32,415 nucleotides of DNA from JAIVJN01 sp036732565 (GCA_036732565.1 DAINCF010000010.1:1-32415); one strand, 5' to 3'. Shown: positions 1 to 8,182, numbered from the stretch's first letter. The notes: a model not told the origin generated them from the letters alone. Program-made: numbers and translations.

Positions 1-3000
1 CTTGCGTTCCCGCTCTTCGGGGATGCGGCGCAGGCGCGCCTCTAGCGCGAGTCGGTCGCGCCGGAGCTGCGTGCGTTCGTCCTCGGAGAACAACGCGAGC
101 TGCTTCGGCTCCTCCTTGGTCAACTCGGCTTCGAGGTTCTTCGCGAGGTCGTCGAGGAGCTGGGTCATGTCCTCGATCTCACGCCGCTTACGCGTCTCGA
201 GCGTGCCCCCAAGTACCTTCAGACGGTCCTTCGAGCGCGAGGTGACGGCGCTCAGCACGGCCCCCGTGTGCTTCTGAAACCGTGTGCGGAGGGCGTCAAA
301 CAGGGAGTCGGGGATTTCGCAGGGCGCCGAGGCGTCGAGCCAGGCACGCAGCTCGCCGACGCGCTCTTCGCGTTTGAAAGCCGCGTCGCGCAGGTAGCCG
401 CCCGCCTCGGTCAGCTCCTCGTGGAGGCGATGGTGGTTGCCTCCTGTGATGACGAGGCGCGAGACTACCGCGATGGCGGGCGCATCGATCTTCGCATCCG
501 GCAGCGTGCGCACCGTGACGCGATTGAGCTTCTTCACGTCATCGCGGGCCCAGACCTCGGCGCGCAAGAGCCGCACGCTCATCTGCACCAGCGGGTGGTT
601 CAGGTGGACGAGCACGATGTCGTCGCGCCCTTTGGCCACGTCGTGGTCGAACGTAATGGGTCGAATACGTCTCGTGTACGGGTGTTCGAGCCCGTCGAGG
701 CAGCGCGACCATGAGCCCGCAAGGGGCGGCATCTGGAACACGCGGGCGCCGGGGAGGTCGGCGAGGGTCGCCGCTGCGAGATCGGGCTTGTCGGTCAGCG
801 CGAGGGCGACGCGCACCACACGCTCGATGCGGTCGGGCGTGAGATGCTGCTCGCTGCGGGTCGTCGCGAGCCGCTCGTGAAGCTTGGCGATGCGCTCGCG
901 CAGCTCGCGCTCGACCTTCACATAGCGACGCGCGCGCTCGATGCGCTTTTCGGCGAGGCTCGTATCGAGCTCGCGGCGGCGGCCCTCGAGGAGCGCCGGT
1001 AACTGCGGGGCGATGACCGGGTTCACGCTGCCCATGTCGGCGCGCATGGCGTCGAGCTTGCGGAGCGCGCGCAGGATGTCGTCACCGTGGCCGCCGCTCG
1101 CGTCGACGGGGTGCCAGATGACCACCTCGCTCTGTTTCTGCCCATGACGGTCGACACGGCCGTTCCGCTGCTCCATCACGTTCGGGTTGTAGGGGATCTC
1201 GACGTGGACCAGTAGGTTGCAGTGGTTCTGCAGGTCGATGCCTTCCGAGGCGGCGTCGGTCGCGAGCAGGATACGCACCGGCGACTCGCGCGGATCGGCC
1301 TGGAACGCTGCCTTGATGCTCTCGCGCTCCTTCGGGTCCATTCCGCCAAAGAGCAGCGCGAGGCGGTCGCCGCCGAGGTCGTGGCTGGCGAGGATCTCGT
1401 GCAGCCACTTCTGCGTCGCGCGGTACTCGGTGAAGAGGATGACGCGCGCGTTCGACCATGCGCCCTTCGGCTTCAGGGCGTTGTTCAGCCAGTGAAGGAG
1501 CCCTTCGGCCTTCGAGTCGGGCTTGTGGCTGGCCTGCTCGGCCCACGAGCGCAGGCGTCCGAGCAGCTTCTTCTCATCGACCGAGAGCGGACGCAGCCGA
1601 CGGCTCGCCTGTTCGATGGCTTCGGACTCAGCTGATTCGCGGGTGTCGTCGTCGGCGTAGTCTTCCTCGGTCTTGGCGATCGCGCGTCGGAGGACGCGTT
1701 CGTCGAGCCCGGAGGTGCGGCGCGCCTCGCCTTTTCCCTCGATGGTAGTGGTGTGCCGCGCGAGTGTCGCCATGAACGCGGCGGGCGACGACGCGAGGCG
1801 CTTGCGCAGGAGCTGGTGGACGAAATGCGAGGCGGCGCCTTCGCGCTCGTCCTGCTTCTCCCGGCTGGCGATGTACTGTTCGAGGAGCCGGCGCGCCTCG
1901 CGCTCCTCGGCCGTGTAATCGACGTTCAGCGCTTCGAGGCGGCGCACTGGATAGAGCCTCTTGCCGTTGGCGTCGACGAGGTCGCTCTTGAGGCGCCGAA
2001 CCATGACGCGCGCGAGCTGGTCTTCGGGTGGCAGGATGTTGCGCGAGAAGCGTTGGTCGTCGAGCAGCTCGAGGAGCGCGGTGAACGACTCGGTGTAGCC
2101 GTCGTGCGGCGTCGCAGTGAGGAACAGCTTGTGCTGAAAGTGCGGTGCGAGCAGGCGCACGAGGCGCGTACGCAGGCTCTCGACGGCGTATTTGCCGACG
2201 GTGGGCGCGACGTTGTGGGCCTCGTCGACGATCAGCATGTCGAAGCGGCGCGGGAACGTTGGCTGCGGCGGAAGGACATCGCGCAGAAGGCGGATGCCTT
2301 CGCCTTGTTTCGCCCAGTCGATGGAGGCGATGAGCCTCGGGAACGCGGTCCACGGGTTGGCGTGCAGTCCGCGCTCACGGCGCGAGCGTTTCAGCGATTC
2401 GGTGTCGACGATGCGGAACTCGAGGCCGAACTTCTCGGCCATCTCCGTGCGCCACTTCTCCTGTAGCGACGACGGGCAGAGCACAAGGATCGTCCGCGCC
2501 CGATGGCGCAGCAGCATCTCCTGGATGACGAGACCGGCTTCAATGGTTTTGCCCAGGCCGACATCGTCGGCGATCAGGAGGTTGGTGCGCGCCATGTCGA
2601 TCGCGCGCACGAGCGGATCGAGCTGGTAGTCCTCGATGCTCACGCCGCTGCGGAAAGGCGCCTGCAGGTAGCCGCGATCGGCGTTGGTGGCCGCTCCCCA
2701 GCGAACGGCGTCGAGGAAGGCTTCGAGCTTCGACGGATCGTCGAGCGCAGAGAGCGTCGGTAGACCCGCGCGCTCGATGACGTGCGCGCCGGGTTCGAGT
2801 TCCCACAGCACTTCGATCTCCTCGCCGAGCGCGTCCTCGTCGATCGACGCGAGCTTCACGAGGTTGCGCTTGGGCAGCTCGGGCGACACCGCGGACGCAT
2901 CGACGTCGGAGACGATCCATTGGCGGCGGCGGACCTCGACGAGCTGGCCCGGCTCCGGCGCGGTCGAAGAGAGAACGGAGGTCTCTGCCGCGATGGGCGT

Positions 3001-3006
3001 GGTCAC
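1..3006 (-). CDS. drmD: SNF2-family helicase, DISARM DrmD-like (3' end beyond window)
   Basis: The frame is open for 1002 codons from a GTG at 3006 to the window edge with no stop, so the C-terminus is missing. Visible motifs are a Walker A in a DDVGLGKTIEAG context (Lys about 153), a DEAH box (about 261-264), an LTATPHDGY motif III (about 290), and a C-terminal helicase domain with TDAASEGIDLQ and GRVDRHGQ (arginine finger region about 616-623). A charged, helical tail follows. The N-terminal PGQLVEVRRRQWIV opening, the overall layout and the length match, from memory of the family, the SNF2-like helicase DrmD of class 1 DISARM phage defence, which acts on DNA alongside DrmA, DrmB, DrmC and a methylase. 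The GTG start overlaps the vsr stop as GTGA, which implies translational coupling and supports this start. Another SNF2 helicase of a restriction-type system remains possible. The DISARM core genes would have to lie left of position 1. Confidence 0.72.
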   Translation of the reverse strand, partial: MTTPIAAETSVLSSTAPEPGQLVEVRRRQWIVSDVDASAVSPELPKRNLVKLASIDEDALGEEIEVLWELEPGAHVIERAGLPTLSALDDPSKLEAFLDAVRWGAATNADRGYLQAPFRSGVSIEDYQLDPLVRAIDMARTNLLIADDVGLGKTIEAGLVIQEMLLRHRARTILVLCPSSLQEKWRTEMAEKFGLEFRIVDTESLKRSRRERGLHANPWTAFPRLIASIDWAKQGEGIRLLRDVLPPQPTFPRRFDMLIVDEAHNVAPTVGKYAVESLRTRLVRLLAPHFQHKLFLTATPHDGYTESFTALLELLDDQRFSRNILPPEDQLARVMVRRLKSDLVDANGKRLYPVRRLEALNVDYTAEEREARRLLEQYIASREKQDEREGAASHFVHQLLRKRLASSPAAFMATLARHTTTIEGKGEARRTSGLDERVLRRAIAKTEEDYADDDTRESAESEAIEQASRRLRPLSVDEKKLLGRLRSWAEQASHKPDSKAEGLLHWLNNALKPKGAWSNARVILFTEYRATQKWLHEILASHDLGGDRLALLFGGMDPKERESIKAAFQADPRESPVRILLATDAASEGIDLQNHCNLLVHVEIPYNPNVMEQRNGRVDRHGQKQSEVVIWHPVDASGGHGDDILRALRKLDAMRADMGSVNPVIAPQLPALLEGRRRELDTSLAEKRIERARRYVKVERELRERIAKLHERLATTRSEQHLTPDRIERVVRVALALTDKPDLAAATLADLPGARVFQMPPLAGSWSRCLDGLEHPYTRRIRPITFDHDVAKGRDDIVLVHLNHPLVQMSVRLLRAEVWARDDVKKLNRVTVRTLPDAKIDAPAIAVVSRLVITGGNHHRLHEELTEAGGYLRDAAFKREERVGELRAWLDASAPCEIPDSLFDALRTRFQKHTGAVLSAVTSRSKDRLKVLGGTLETRKRREIEDMTQLLDDLAKNLEAELTKEEPKQLALFSEDERTQLRRDRLALEARLRRIPEERERK

Positions 3007-3443
3007 TGTCGGAGCATCTCCCGGCGCTTCTCGACGATGGTCGCGACCTGCGCTGCCACGCGCGCGGGCGGCTCGTGTGCCCAGACGCGGATGACCTTCC
3101 ACCCCTCGGCACGCAGGCGCTCGTCGGTGTCGGCGTCGCGCGCCATGTTGGCCTCGATCTTCGCGCGCCAGAATTCGGCGTTCTGCTTGGGCCAGGTCGC
3201 GTGCTGCGGGCAGCCGTGCCAGAAGCAGCCGTCGACGAAGACGGCCACTCGAAGCCCGCTGAACGTGACGTCGGCGACCCTGCGCGGCTTCGTGAGGACG
3301 CGAACGTGGAGACGATAGCGGAGGCCGCGCGCGTGCAGCTCCCGTCGCAGGGCATGCTCGGCGGACGTGCTCTTCTGCCGAACACGCTGCATACGGCGGC
3401 TCGCCTCAGGCGAGGACGGTGCTACCCGCGTACTCTTGGCCAT
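3003..3443 (-). CDS. vsr: Very short patch repair (Vsr) endonuclease
   Basis: This 146-residue protein carries the Vsr fold signature. VADVTF supplies the likely catalytic aspartate (about residue 58). It is followed by the hallmark FVDGCFWHGCPQH (about 69-81), which has the Cys/His zinc ligands, and by KIEANMARD and a terminal GWKVIRVWAHE segment. Vsr nicks DNA 5' of T:G mismatches that arise when 5-methylcytosine deaminates, starting short-patch repair next to a Dcm-type methylase. Family length is about 130-160 residues. The frame is open far upstream, but the ATG at 3443 gives a normal-length protein and overlaps the end of the methyltransferase gene by 38 bases, as dcm and vsr overlap in Escherichia coli. 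The stop codon overlaps the GTG start of the helicase. Confidence 0.92.
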   Translation of the reverse strand: MAKSTRVAPSSPEASRRMQRVRQKSTSAEHALRRELHARGLRYRLHVRVLTKPRRVADVTFSGLRVAVFVDGCFWHGCPQHATWPKQNAEFWRAKIEANMARDADTDERLRAEGWKVIRVWAHEPPARVAAQVATIVEKRREMLRQ

Positions 3444-4599
3444 TCCGACCTCGGCGGTGATCCGTCGACGGTCGAATCTGACCGACGTGGGTCTCGACAT
3501 GTTCGATGATGCTCTCGCCGATGGCGCGCCCCAGGTCGACCGGCACCGCGTTGCCGATGAGACGACCGAGCACCTTGAACTGGACCGACTCGCCCTTGGG
3601 TACAAAGGAATAGTCTTGCGGGAATCCCTGAAGGATGGCCCCTTCACGTAGCGAGAGCCCGCGCGCCTGCGAGGGATGTCCAAACCGGCCACTGCCGAAA
3701 CCGTAGAACTGCGTCGTCAAGGTCGGCGCCGGTTCGTCCCATCTCATTCGGCCGTAGACTCCGCAGTAGCTCTTGCCTGTGTCCTTGCGATGGCACTTCG
3801 CGATCAGGTTCTTTGGCCAGTCTCGCCAGGAACCGCCTGGCTGCGATGCCTTTATGCGCTGATAGTTCAGGTCCGATAGTCCCGACGCCGCGTGAAGCGG
3901 ATCCTGCGCATTGCGACCGCCATGCCGGAGAATCGGCAGCCCCTTCAGCGCATCTTCAACTGTCTTGGTCTCCGACTGGTTCGGTGCACGGAGCTTGATT
4001 TCACCGTGACGAGAAGCGAGCAAAACCGTGCGGCGACGGCGTTGTGGGAGGCCGTACTGCGCGCAGTCGATGACGTCGACCCACACCTCGTAGTCGAGGC
4101 GTTCCAACGTGGCCTTGAATTCCTTGAACACCGTGTGCTTCGTGACGGTAGGAACGTTCTCCATCGTGACGATGTCAGGTAGCAGGTCGGCAACCAATCG
4201 GCCGAAATGACCGAGGAGACTCCAGCGCTCGTCCTGTTCGACGTTCTTGCCGGCCGCCTCCTTCTGATAGCGAAGCGCGTAGTTCGAGAATGGCTGGCAC
4301 GGCGCACAACCGGCAAGCACGCGGATAGAGGCATCACCGAACCACGTCTCGAGCTCTGATGCTTTCAAACGTGTCACGTCGGCGGGATGAAAAGTGCTTC
4401 CGTTGTTCTGCTCGTAGGCGTACTTACACGCGTCGTCCAGATCGACACCCGCGACGACGTCAATGCCAGCATCGAGAAGGCCGCGAGTCAGACCGCCCAC
4501 GCCGCAAAAAAGGTCAACGCACGCGACATGTTGCTGACGCGCGGGGCGAGCGGAGCGCAATTCGCGTGTTCGGCGCCCTCCGGCGCGTCTCGATTTCAT
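3406..4599 (-). CDS. dcm: DNA (cytosine-5-)-methyltransferase
   Basis: The protein has about 397 residues and contains the ordered C5-methyltransferase motifs: I, DLFCGVGG (about 29-36); IV, AGCAPCQPFS with catalytic Cys101; VI, MENVP (about 146-150); VIII, GLPQRRRR (about 183-190); and X, IGNAVPVDLGRAIGE near the C-terminus. It transfers a methyl group from S-adenosylmethionine to cytosine C5. It probably marks host DNA for a defence system, or acts in a Dcm-like role with the overlapping vsr. The ATG at 4599 was preferred because an AGAG sits at a usable distance upstream; an in-frame ATG at 4608 and a GTG at 4626 are alternatives. Its base composition appears less GC-rich than the chromosomal genes to the right, which fits transfer. 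The recognition sequence cannot be read from the protein. In class 2 DISARM the methylase (DrmMII) is also a cytosine-5 enzyme. Confidence 0.93.
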   Translation of the reverse strand: MKSRRAGGRRTRELRSARPARQQHVACVDLFCGVGGLTRGLLDAGIDVVAGVDLDDACKYAYEQNNGSTFHPADVTRLKASELETWFGDASIRVLAGCAPCQPFSNYALRYQKEAAGKNVEQDERWSLLGHFGRLVADLLPDIVTMENVPTVTKHTVFKEFKATLERLDYEVWVDVIDCAQYGLPQRRRRTVLLASRHGEIKLRAPNQSETKTVEDALKGLPILRHGGRNAQDPLHAASGLSDLNYQRIKASQPGGSWRDWPKNLIAKCHRKDTGKSYCGVYGRMRWDEPAPTLTTQFYGFGSGRFGHPSQARGLSLREGAILQGFPQDYSFVPKGESVQFKVLGRLIGNAVPVDLGRAIGESIIEHVETHVGQIRPSTDHRRGRNGQEYAGSTVLA

Positions 4600-5483
4600 A
4601 GGGACCATCTCTGCACAGAACGGCACGCCTCCGGCTAGTGCCTACAGACACAAGGCAGTCGTGTCGGCATTTTACGGTAGCACGTAATTTGCAGAGTTTA
4701 CTGCAGCAACGTCGTTGCCCGCGTCACGCAAGCAGCGTCATCGGGAAGGCGATGGCGAGGTGTTCGAGACGGCCGCGCAGTGCGCGTACGTTGCCGACTG
4801 CTTGGCAACCGACGAAGCATCGCTACCGGCCAGCAGGCACGCGCGCGAAGGCACCATCGCAGTTGCTGATCTTGTTGTGGCGGAGACGATCGAGGCCGAA
4901 CCCCGTCGGCGGTCGAAAGCCTTGAACCCGCCTGCTTGCCTGGACGACCCGGCGGCAACTTCCTTTGCCGCCCCTTGAAAGATCGCGTCGGGTTTCGGCG
5001 TTCAACATACGAGGTCGTCGCCGACTTCCCTTACAGGGCGCCATTGGCGCCCGCTGCACGGCGTCCCGCCGGCAGTCACCTCCGCTCTTCCAGAGCCAAG
5101 CCAACCGTATATCGGCAGCCGCTCGCCTGGTCCAAGGCTCGACCTTGCGGTTCGCCGCGGAGACCCTATGGAACTGGCTTGCACCACCTTCCCGTCTCCT
5201 GCGCGTCGCCGGCGGACGCGTGAGCGTCGTCGTTCGGGCCCTCACCCGACTTGGACCCGTGTCGATCCGGTCGTTCAGCGACCCGCGCCCGTGGCCGGCT
5301 TGTCCGACGCCAGCGTCGGGTCGGAACGAATCCTGTCGGCATCACCGCCGGTTGGGCAGGCCACAGTTGCAGAACTAAGCCAGATCCCGGGCGCCCGGCA
5401 AGCGCTCGCCGACTACATCGAGATTCTGCAAGAATGGTCTTCGCGGGCCGACCAAGGCGGCGCCGCTCCCTGAACTGCCCGCT
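4600..5483. other. Poorly coding stretch between the methylase operon and the recombinase
   Basis: About 880 bases separate the divergent methyltransferase and recombinase genes. All six frames carry overlapping open stretches of 60-140 codons, as expected from high GC. None shows a recognisable domain, a good ribosome-binding site or consistent codon use, except possibly the small reading frame at 5168-5473. The segment nearest the methylase (about 4660-4720) is relatively AT-rich and is the likely place for that operon's promoter, although I see no convincing -35/-10 pair. The stretch may hold decayed island genes. No copy of the tRNA-Gln end is visible here, so the left island border is not in this gap. 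Confidence 0.4.
5168..5473 (+). CDS. Possible small hypothetical protein upstream of the recombinase
   Basis: This is a 101-codon frame starting with ATG and ending 10 bases before the recombinase ATG. The N-terminal half is arginine- and proline-rich, low in complexity and unconvincing. The C-terminal half (TVAELSQIPGARQALADYI, then a short helix ending in EEWSS-like residues) looks like a genuine helical protein. I do not recognise a family. It may be a small companion gene of the recombinase, or the remnant of a longer gene whose true start is elsewhere. No ribosome-binding site supports this start. Confidence 0.28.
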   Translation: MELACTTFPSPARRRRTRERRRSGPHPTWTRVDPVVQRPAPVAGLSDASVGSERILSASPPVGQATVAELSQIPGARQALADYIEILQEWSSRADQGGAAP

Positions 5484-7025
5484 ATGAGACAGTCTGCCCG
5501 TCTCCGTTCCGGTCAACGCCCGCACGCCGCGCGGACGGCGGTGATGTACGTGCGCGTCTCCTCGAAGGAACAGGAGAAGGAAGGTTTCTCCATTCCCGCG
5601 CAGCGGAAGCTCCTGCAGCAGTACGCCCTCGACCACGGACTGGAGATCGTTCGCGAGTTCGAGGACGTCGAGACCGCCAAGCGCTCGGGCCGTCAGGCGT
5701 TCACCGAGATGATCACCTTCCTGGCCAAGTCGTCCTGCAAGGTTGTCCTGGTCGAGAAGACTGACCGCCTCTACCGCAACATCAAGGACTGGGTGACGGT
5801 GGCTGACCTCGACGCCGAGGTCCACTTGGTCAAGGAGGGGACGATCCTGTCGGAGGACTCTCGGTCTTCCGAGAAGTTCATGCACGGCATCCGCGTGCTG
5901 ATGGCGAAGAACTACATCGACAACCTTTCCGAGGAAGTTCGGAAGGGAATGCGCGAGAAGGCCGAGCAGGGCCATTGGCCCACGGTCGCCCATATCGGCT
6001 ACATCAATGACACGAACGTCCGCCGCATCGACGTGGACCCCGAGCGCGGCCCCCTCGTAGCGAAGCTTTTCGAGTGGTATGCGACCGGCGCCGTTTCTCT
6101 GAAGGAGTTGACGGTGCGGGCGGCTGCGATCGGCCTGACGCATCCCCGGTCTGGGCGGAAGCTCACGAAGTCCGAAATCCACCGCGTCCTGCACAACCCG
6201 CTCTACGCCGGCGAGTTCCGCTGGAAGGGCAAGCAGTACGCTGGCCTGCACACGCCGATCATCTCGCGCCGGTTGTTCGAGGACGTCCAGGACGTGTTCG
6301 AGACCATCAACCGGCCGCGCTACAAGAAGCACCAGCACGCGTTCACCGGGCTGATGACGTGCGGACTGTGCGGCTGCGCCATGACGGCAGAGGTGAAGAA
6401 GGGTCGGTACATCTACTACCACTGCACCGGTTTCAGGGGCCGCTGCGGCAACACCTGGGTCCGCGAAGACGACCTATCAGCCCTCTTCGCTGACGTCATC
6501 AAGCGCATCCACATCTCGGCCGAAATCGCAGAGTGGATCACCGAGGCGCTCCGCGAGAGCCAGGACGACAAGCAGAAGTTCCACCGCGCCTCGGTGATGC
6601 GCCTGCAGCAGCAGTACCTCGCCGTCCAAGCCAAGATCGACCGCGCCTACGAGGACCGGCTCGCAGGTCGCGTTTCTGACGACCTGTGGGAGCGGAAGAC
6701 CCGGCAATGGGAGCAGGAACTCGCCGACGTACGGCGTGACACGGCCCTTCACGAGTCCGCCAGCCACGACTACGCGGCCAAGGGCTCGAAGATTCTAGAA
6801 CTCGCGCAAACCGCGCCGGGTCAATTCGTTAGCCAGAATTCGGCCGAACAGGCGCGGATGCTCAAAATGCTGCTTTCGAACTGCTCGTTCGATCGCGGAA
6901 GTCTTTCAGTTGCTTGGGTTAAGCCGTTCGACCTGCTGGCGCGAGGGAACGAAAACGGAGATTGGCTGGGAGGCAGGGATTCGAACCCCGATAACGTGGT
7001 CCAGAGCCACGTGTCCTACCGTTGA
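5484..7025 (+). CDS. Large serine recombinase (site-specific integrase)
   Basis: The protein has 513 residues with the layout of large serine recombinases. The N-terminal resolvase domain has the YVRVSSKEQ motif (nucleophile Ser26) and the EKTDRLYRN motif. A recombinase DNA-binding domain follows. A zinc ribbon with CGLCGCAM, a further conserved Cys in YYHCTGF and CGNTW comes next, then a long helical, probably coiled-coil region. Such enzymes integrate and excise islands through a Ser-DNA intermediate. The last 20 codons, starting WLGGRDSNPDNVVQ, are the antisense reading of the tRNA-Gln gene from its CCA end, so the present C-terminus was created by integration at the tRNA. The enzyme is the likely mover of the dcm-vsr-drmD island. 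The ATG at 5484 lacks a strong ribosome-binding site; a GTG just before the MYVRVS segment is an alternative. Confidence 0.93.
   Translation: MRQSARLRSGQRPHAARTAVMYVRVSSKEQEKEGFSIPAQRKLLQQYALDHGLEIVREFEDVETAKRSGRQAFTEMITFLAKSSCKVVLVEKTDRLYRNIKDWVTVADLDAEVHLVKEGTILSEDSRSSEKFMHGIRVLMAKNYIDNLSEEVRKGMREKAEQGHWPTVAHIGYINDTNVRRIDVDPERGPLVAKLFEWYATGAVSLKELTVRAAAIGLTHPRSGRKLTKSEIHRVLHNPLYAGEFRWKGKQYAGLHTPIISRRLFEDVQDVFETINRPRYKKHQHAFTGLMTCGLCGCAMTAEVKKGRYIYYHCTGFRGRCGNTWVREDDLSALFADVIKRIHISAEIAEWITEALRESQDDKQKFHRASVMRLQQQYLAVQAKIDRAYEDRLAGRVSDDLWERKTRQWEQELADVRRDTALHESASHDYAAKGSKILELAQTAPGQFVSQNSAEQARMLKMLLSNCSFDRGSLSVAWVKPFDLLARGNENGDWLGGRDSNPDNVVQSHVSYR
6963..7000. other. Probable attachment site (island right border) in the tRNA-Gln 3' end
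   Basis: The recombinase gene crosses into the tRNA exactly at its CCA end and terminates within it, while everything from 7142 rightwards looks chromosomal. Integration at a tRNA 3' end restores an intact tRNA and leaves the element downstream of it, here to the left. The identity core probably covers the T arm and acceptor stem. The second copy, which would fix the exact core and the other border, is not in this window. Confidence 0.6.
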
Positions 7026-7036
7026 ACGACCTCCCA
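6963..7036 (-). tRNA. tRNA-Gln (anticodon CUG)
   Basis: Read on the minus strand, a cloverleaf folds. The acceptor strand TGGGAGG (7036-7030) pairs with CCTCCCA (6973-6967), followed by the G discriminator and an encoded CCA (6965-6963). The anticodon stem CGTGG/CCACG encloses the loop CTCTGGA, which gives anticodon CTG and reads the glutamine codon CAG. The T arm contains GGGTTCGAATCCC. The gene is complete. Its 3' end abuts and overlaps the recombinase reading frame on the other strand, which marks it as the attachment site of the element to its left. Confidence 0.95.
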
Positions 7037-7068
7037 GTGAGGACCGCAAAGCGCAAGCGGAGCCTTTC

Positions 7069-7098
7069 ACTGTATCAAACGCCAGTAAATGCCGGCAA
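7069..7098 (-). promoter_or_regulatory. Candidate promoter of tRNA-Gln
   Basis: On the minus strand a TTGCCG (7098-7093) and a TACAGT (7074-7069) are separated by 18 bases. Each matches the sigma-70 consensus at four of six positions. Transcription would start about 25 bases before the tRNA 5' end. The match is weak and rests on position as much as sequence. Confidence 0.3.
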
Positions 7099-7141
7099 GG
7101 GAGTTGGCCGCTCTCGCGTCCCCGGCGCGCGTGACACCCTG

Positions 7142-8128
7142 CTATTGCTGTTGTTGCTGCTGCATCTGCCGGCGCCAGTCCCACTGGGGTGGTGCAGGCG
7201 CTGTGGTGAGGTCCGAGGCGCCGGGCGATTCCACTCTCGTGGGCTCGAACGCGGCGGGCAGGTCCGCCGACTTCACCTCGACCGAGACCGCGAGCGAGCT
7301 GCTCGCGTCCCCTTTGAAGACGCCGCGCGTGGGCGGGACGTCGGCGTAGTCGCGGCCGACGGCGACGCGGACGTGGCGCAGGCCGGCCTCCGTGTTGTTC
7401 GTGGGATCGAAGCCGACCCAGCCGAGGTCTGGCAACAGCACCTCCACCCACGCGTGGGTGGCGCTGGCGATCAGTCCGCGGTTGTCTCCGGCCGAGGCCG
7501 GGGCGATGTAGCCGCTGACGTAGCGACTGGGGAGGCCGAGGCGGCGGAGCATCGCCAGCATCACGTGGGCGAAGTCCTGGCAGACGCCCTTGCGTGCGCC
7601 GAGCGCCTCGTCGATCGGCGAATCGACACGCGTGCTCATCGGCGCGTACTCGAAGTCGTGATGGATGGACGCCATCACCTGACGCACCGTCGACAACGGG
7701 TCGGTCTCGCGCGCGCGCGCCACCGCCAGGGTCTCGGCATAGCCGACCAGCAGCTCGCTGCAGACGGCGAACCGACTCGGATGCCGGAAGTCCCAGTGCT
7801 CGTCCTCGCGCGCCCAGCGATCGATCTCGCTCCAGGCGCCTGCCTCCAGCGCCTCCGGGACATGCGCCGGCGGATCGATTTCCACTCGGGCCCGCGCCGT
7901 CACCGTGAGCTGCTGGTGCCCGCGCGGCACATTGAAGTGATGCACCCAGTTGCCGTGGAAGTCACGGTACGACTGCTGCCGCGAGCGCGGATCGACGCGC
8001 AGCTCGAAGTCGAGACAGGTCTGCAGCCCGTCGGTCCGCGGCTGCATCCGGACCTCCATCTGACTCTCGCTCACGGTTGACCCGTAGGTGAAGCGCGTGA
8101 CGTGGTGAATCGCGTAATGAATGGACAT
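7142..8128 (-). CDS. Transglutaminase-like cysteine protease family protein
   Basis: This 328-residue protein has an N-terminal bacterial transglutaminase-like domain (opening YAIHHVTRFTYGSTVSESQM) followed by a transglutaminase core. The Cys-His-Asp triad is visible as GVCQDFAH, ATHAWVEV and GFDPTNN, so the enzyme should be catalytically competent. No signal peptide is seen, so it is probably cytoplasmic. It is the third gene of a minus-strand run with alpha-E and ATP-grasp genes, a conserved association proposed to make or modify peptides by ATP-dependent ligation and cleavage; substrates are unknown. The C-terminus ends in a glutamine-rich run (QMQQQQQQ) encoded by a CAG/CAA tract at 7142-7165, which is unusual. 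The ATG at 8128 precedes the domain directly. Confidence 0.9.
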   Translation of the reverse strand: MSIHYAIHHVTRFTYGSTVSESQMEVRMQPRTDGLQTCLDFELRVDPRSRQQSYRDFHGNWVHHFNVPRGHQQLTVTARARVEIDPPAHVPEALEAGAWSEIDRWAREDEHWDFRHPSRFAVCSELLVGYAETLAVARARETDPLSTVRQVMASIHHDFEYAPMSTRVDSPIDEALGARKGVCQDFAHVMLAMLRRLGLPSRYVSGYIAPASAGDNRGLIASATHAWVEVLLPDLGWVGFDPTNNTEAGLRHVRVAVGRDYADVPPTRGVFKGDASSSLAVSVEVKSADLPAAFEPTRVESPGASDLTTAPAPPQWDWRRQMQQQQQQ

Positions 8129-8140
8129 CTCTGAACCGTT

Positions 8141-8157
8141 AGGCTGGGCTCCAGCCT
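8141..8157. repeat. Small palindrome between alpha-E and transglutaminase genes
   Basis: AGGCTGG and CCAGCCT surround a GCT loop in the 54-base gap between the two co-directional genes. It could form an RNA hairpin and resembles the short Y-GGC-rich palindromes elsewhere in the window. There is no following T-run, so it is not a clear terminator. Confidence 0.4.
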
Positions 8158-8182
8158 CGCCTCTACCCCACGAACCAATGCT

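Noticed and set aside
2..880. Plus-strand open frames at the left edge
   Set aside because: They are Arg/Ser-rich antisense frames of the helicase gene, which is uninterrupted on the minus strand.
5166..6422. 418-codon minus-strand open frame
   Set aside because: It is antisense to the serine recombinase and shows no family features.
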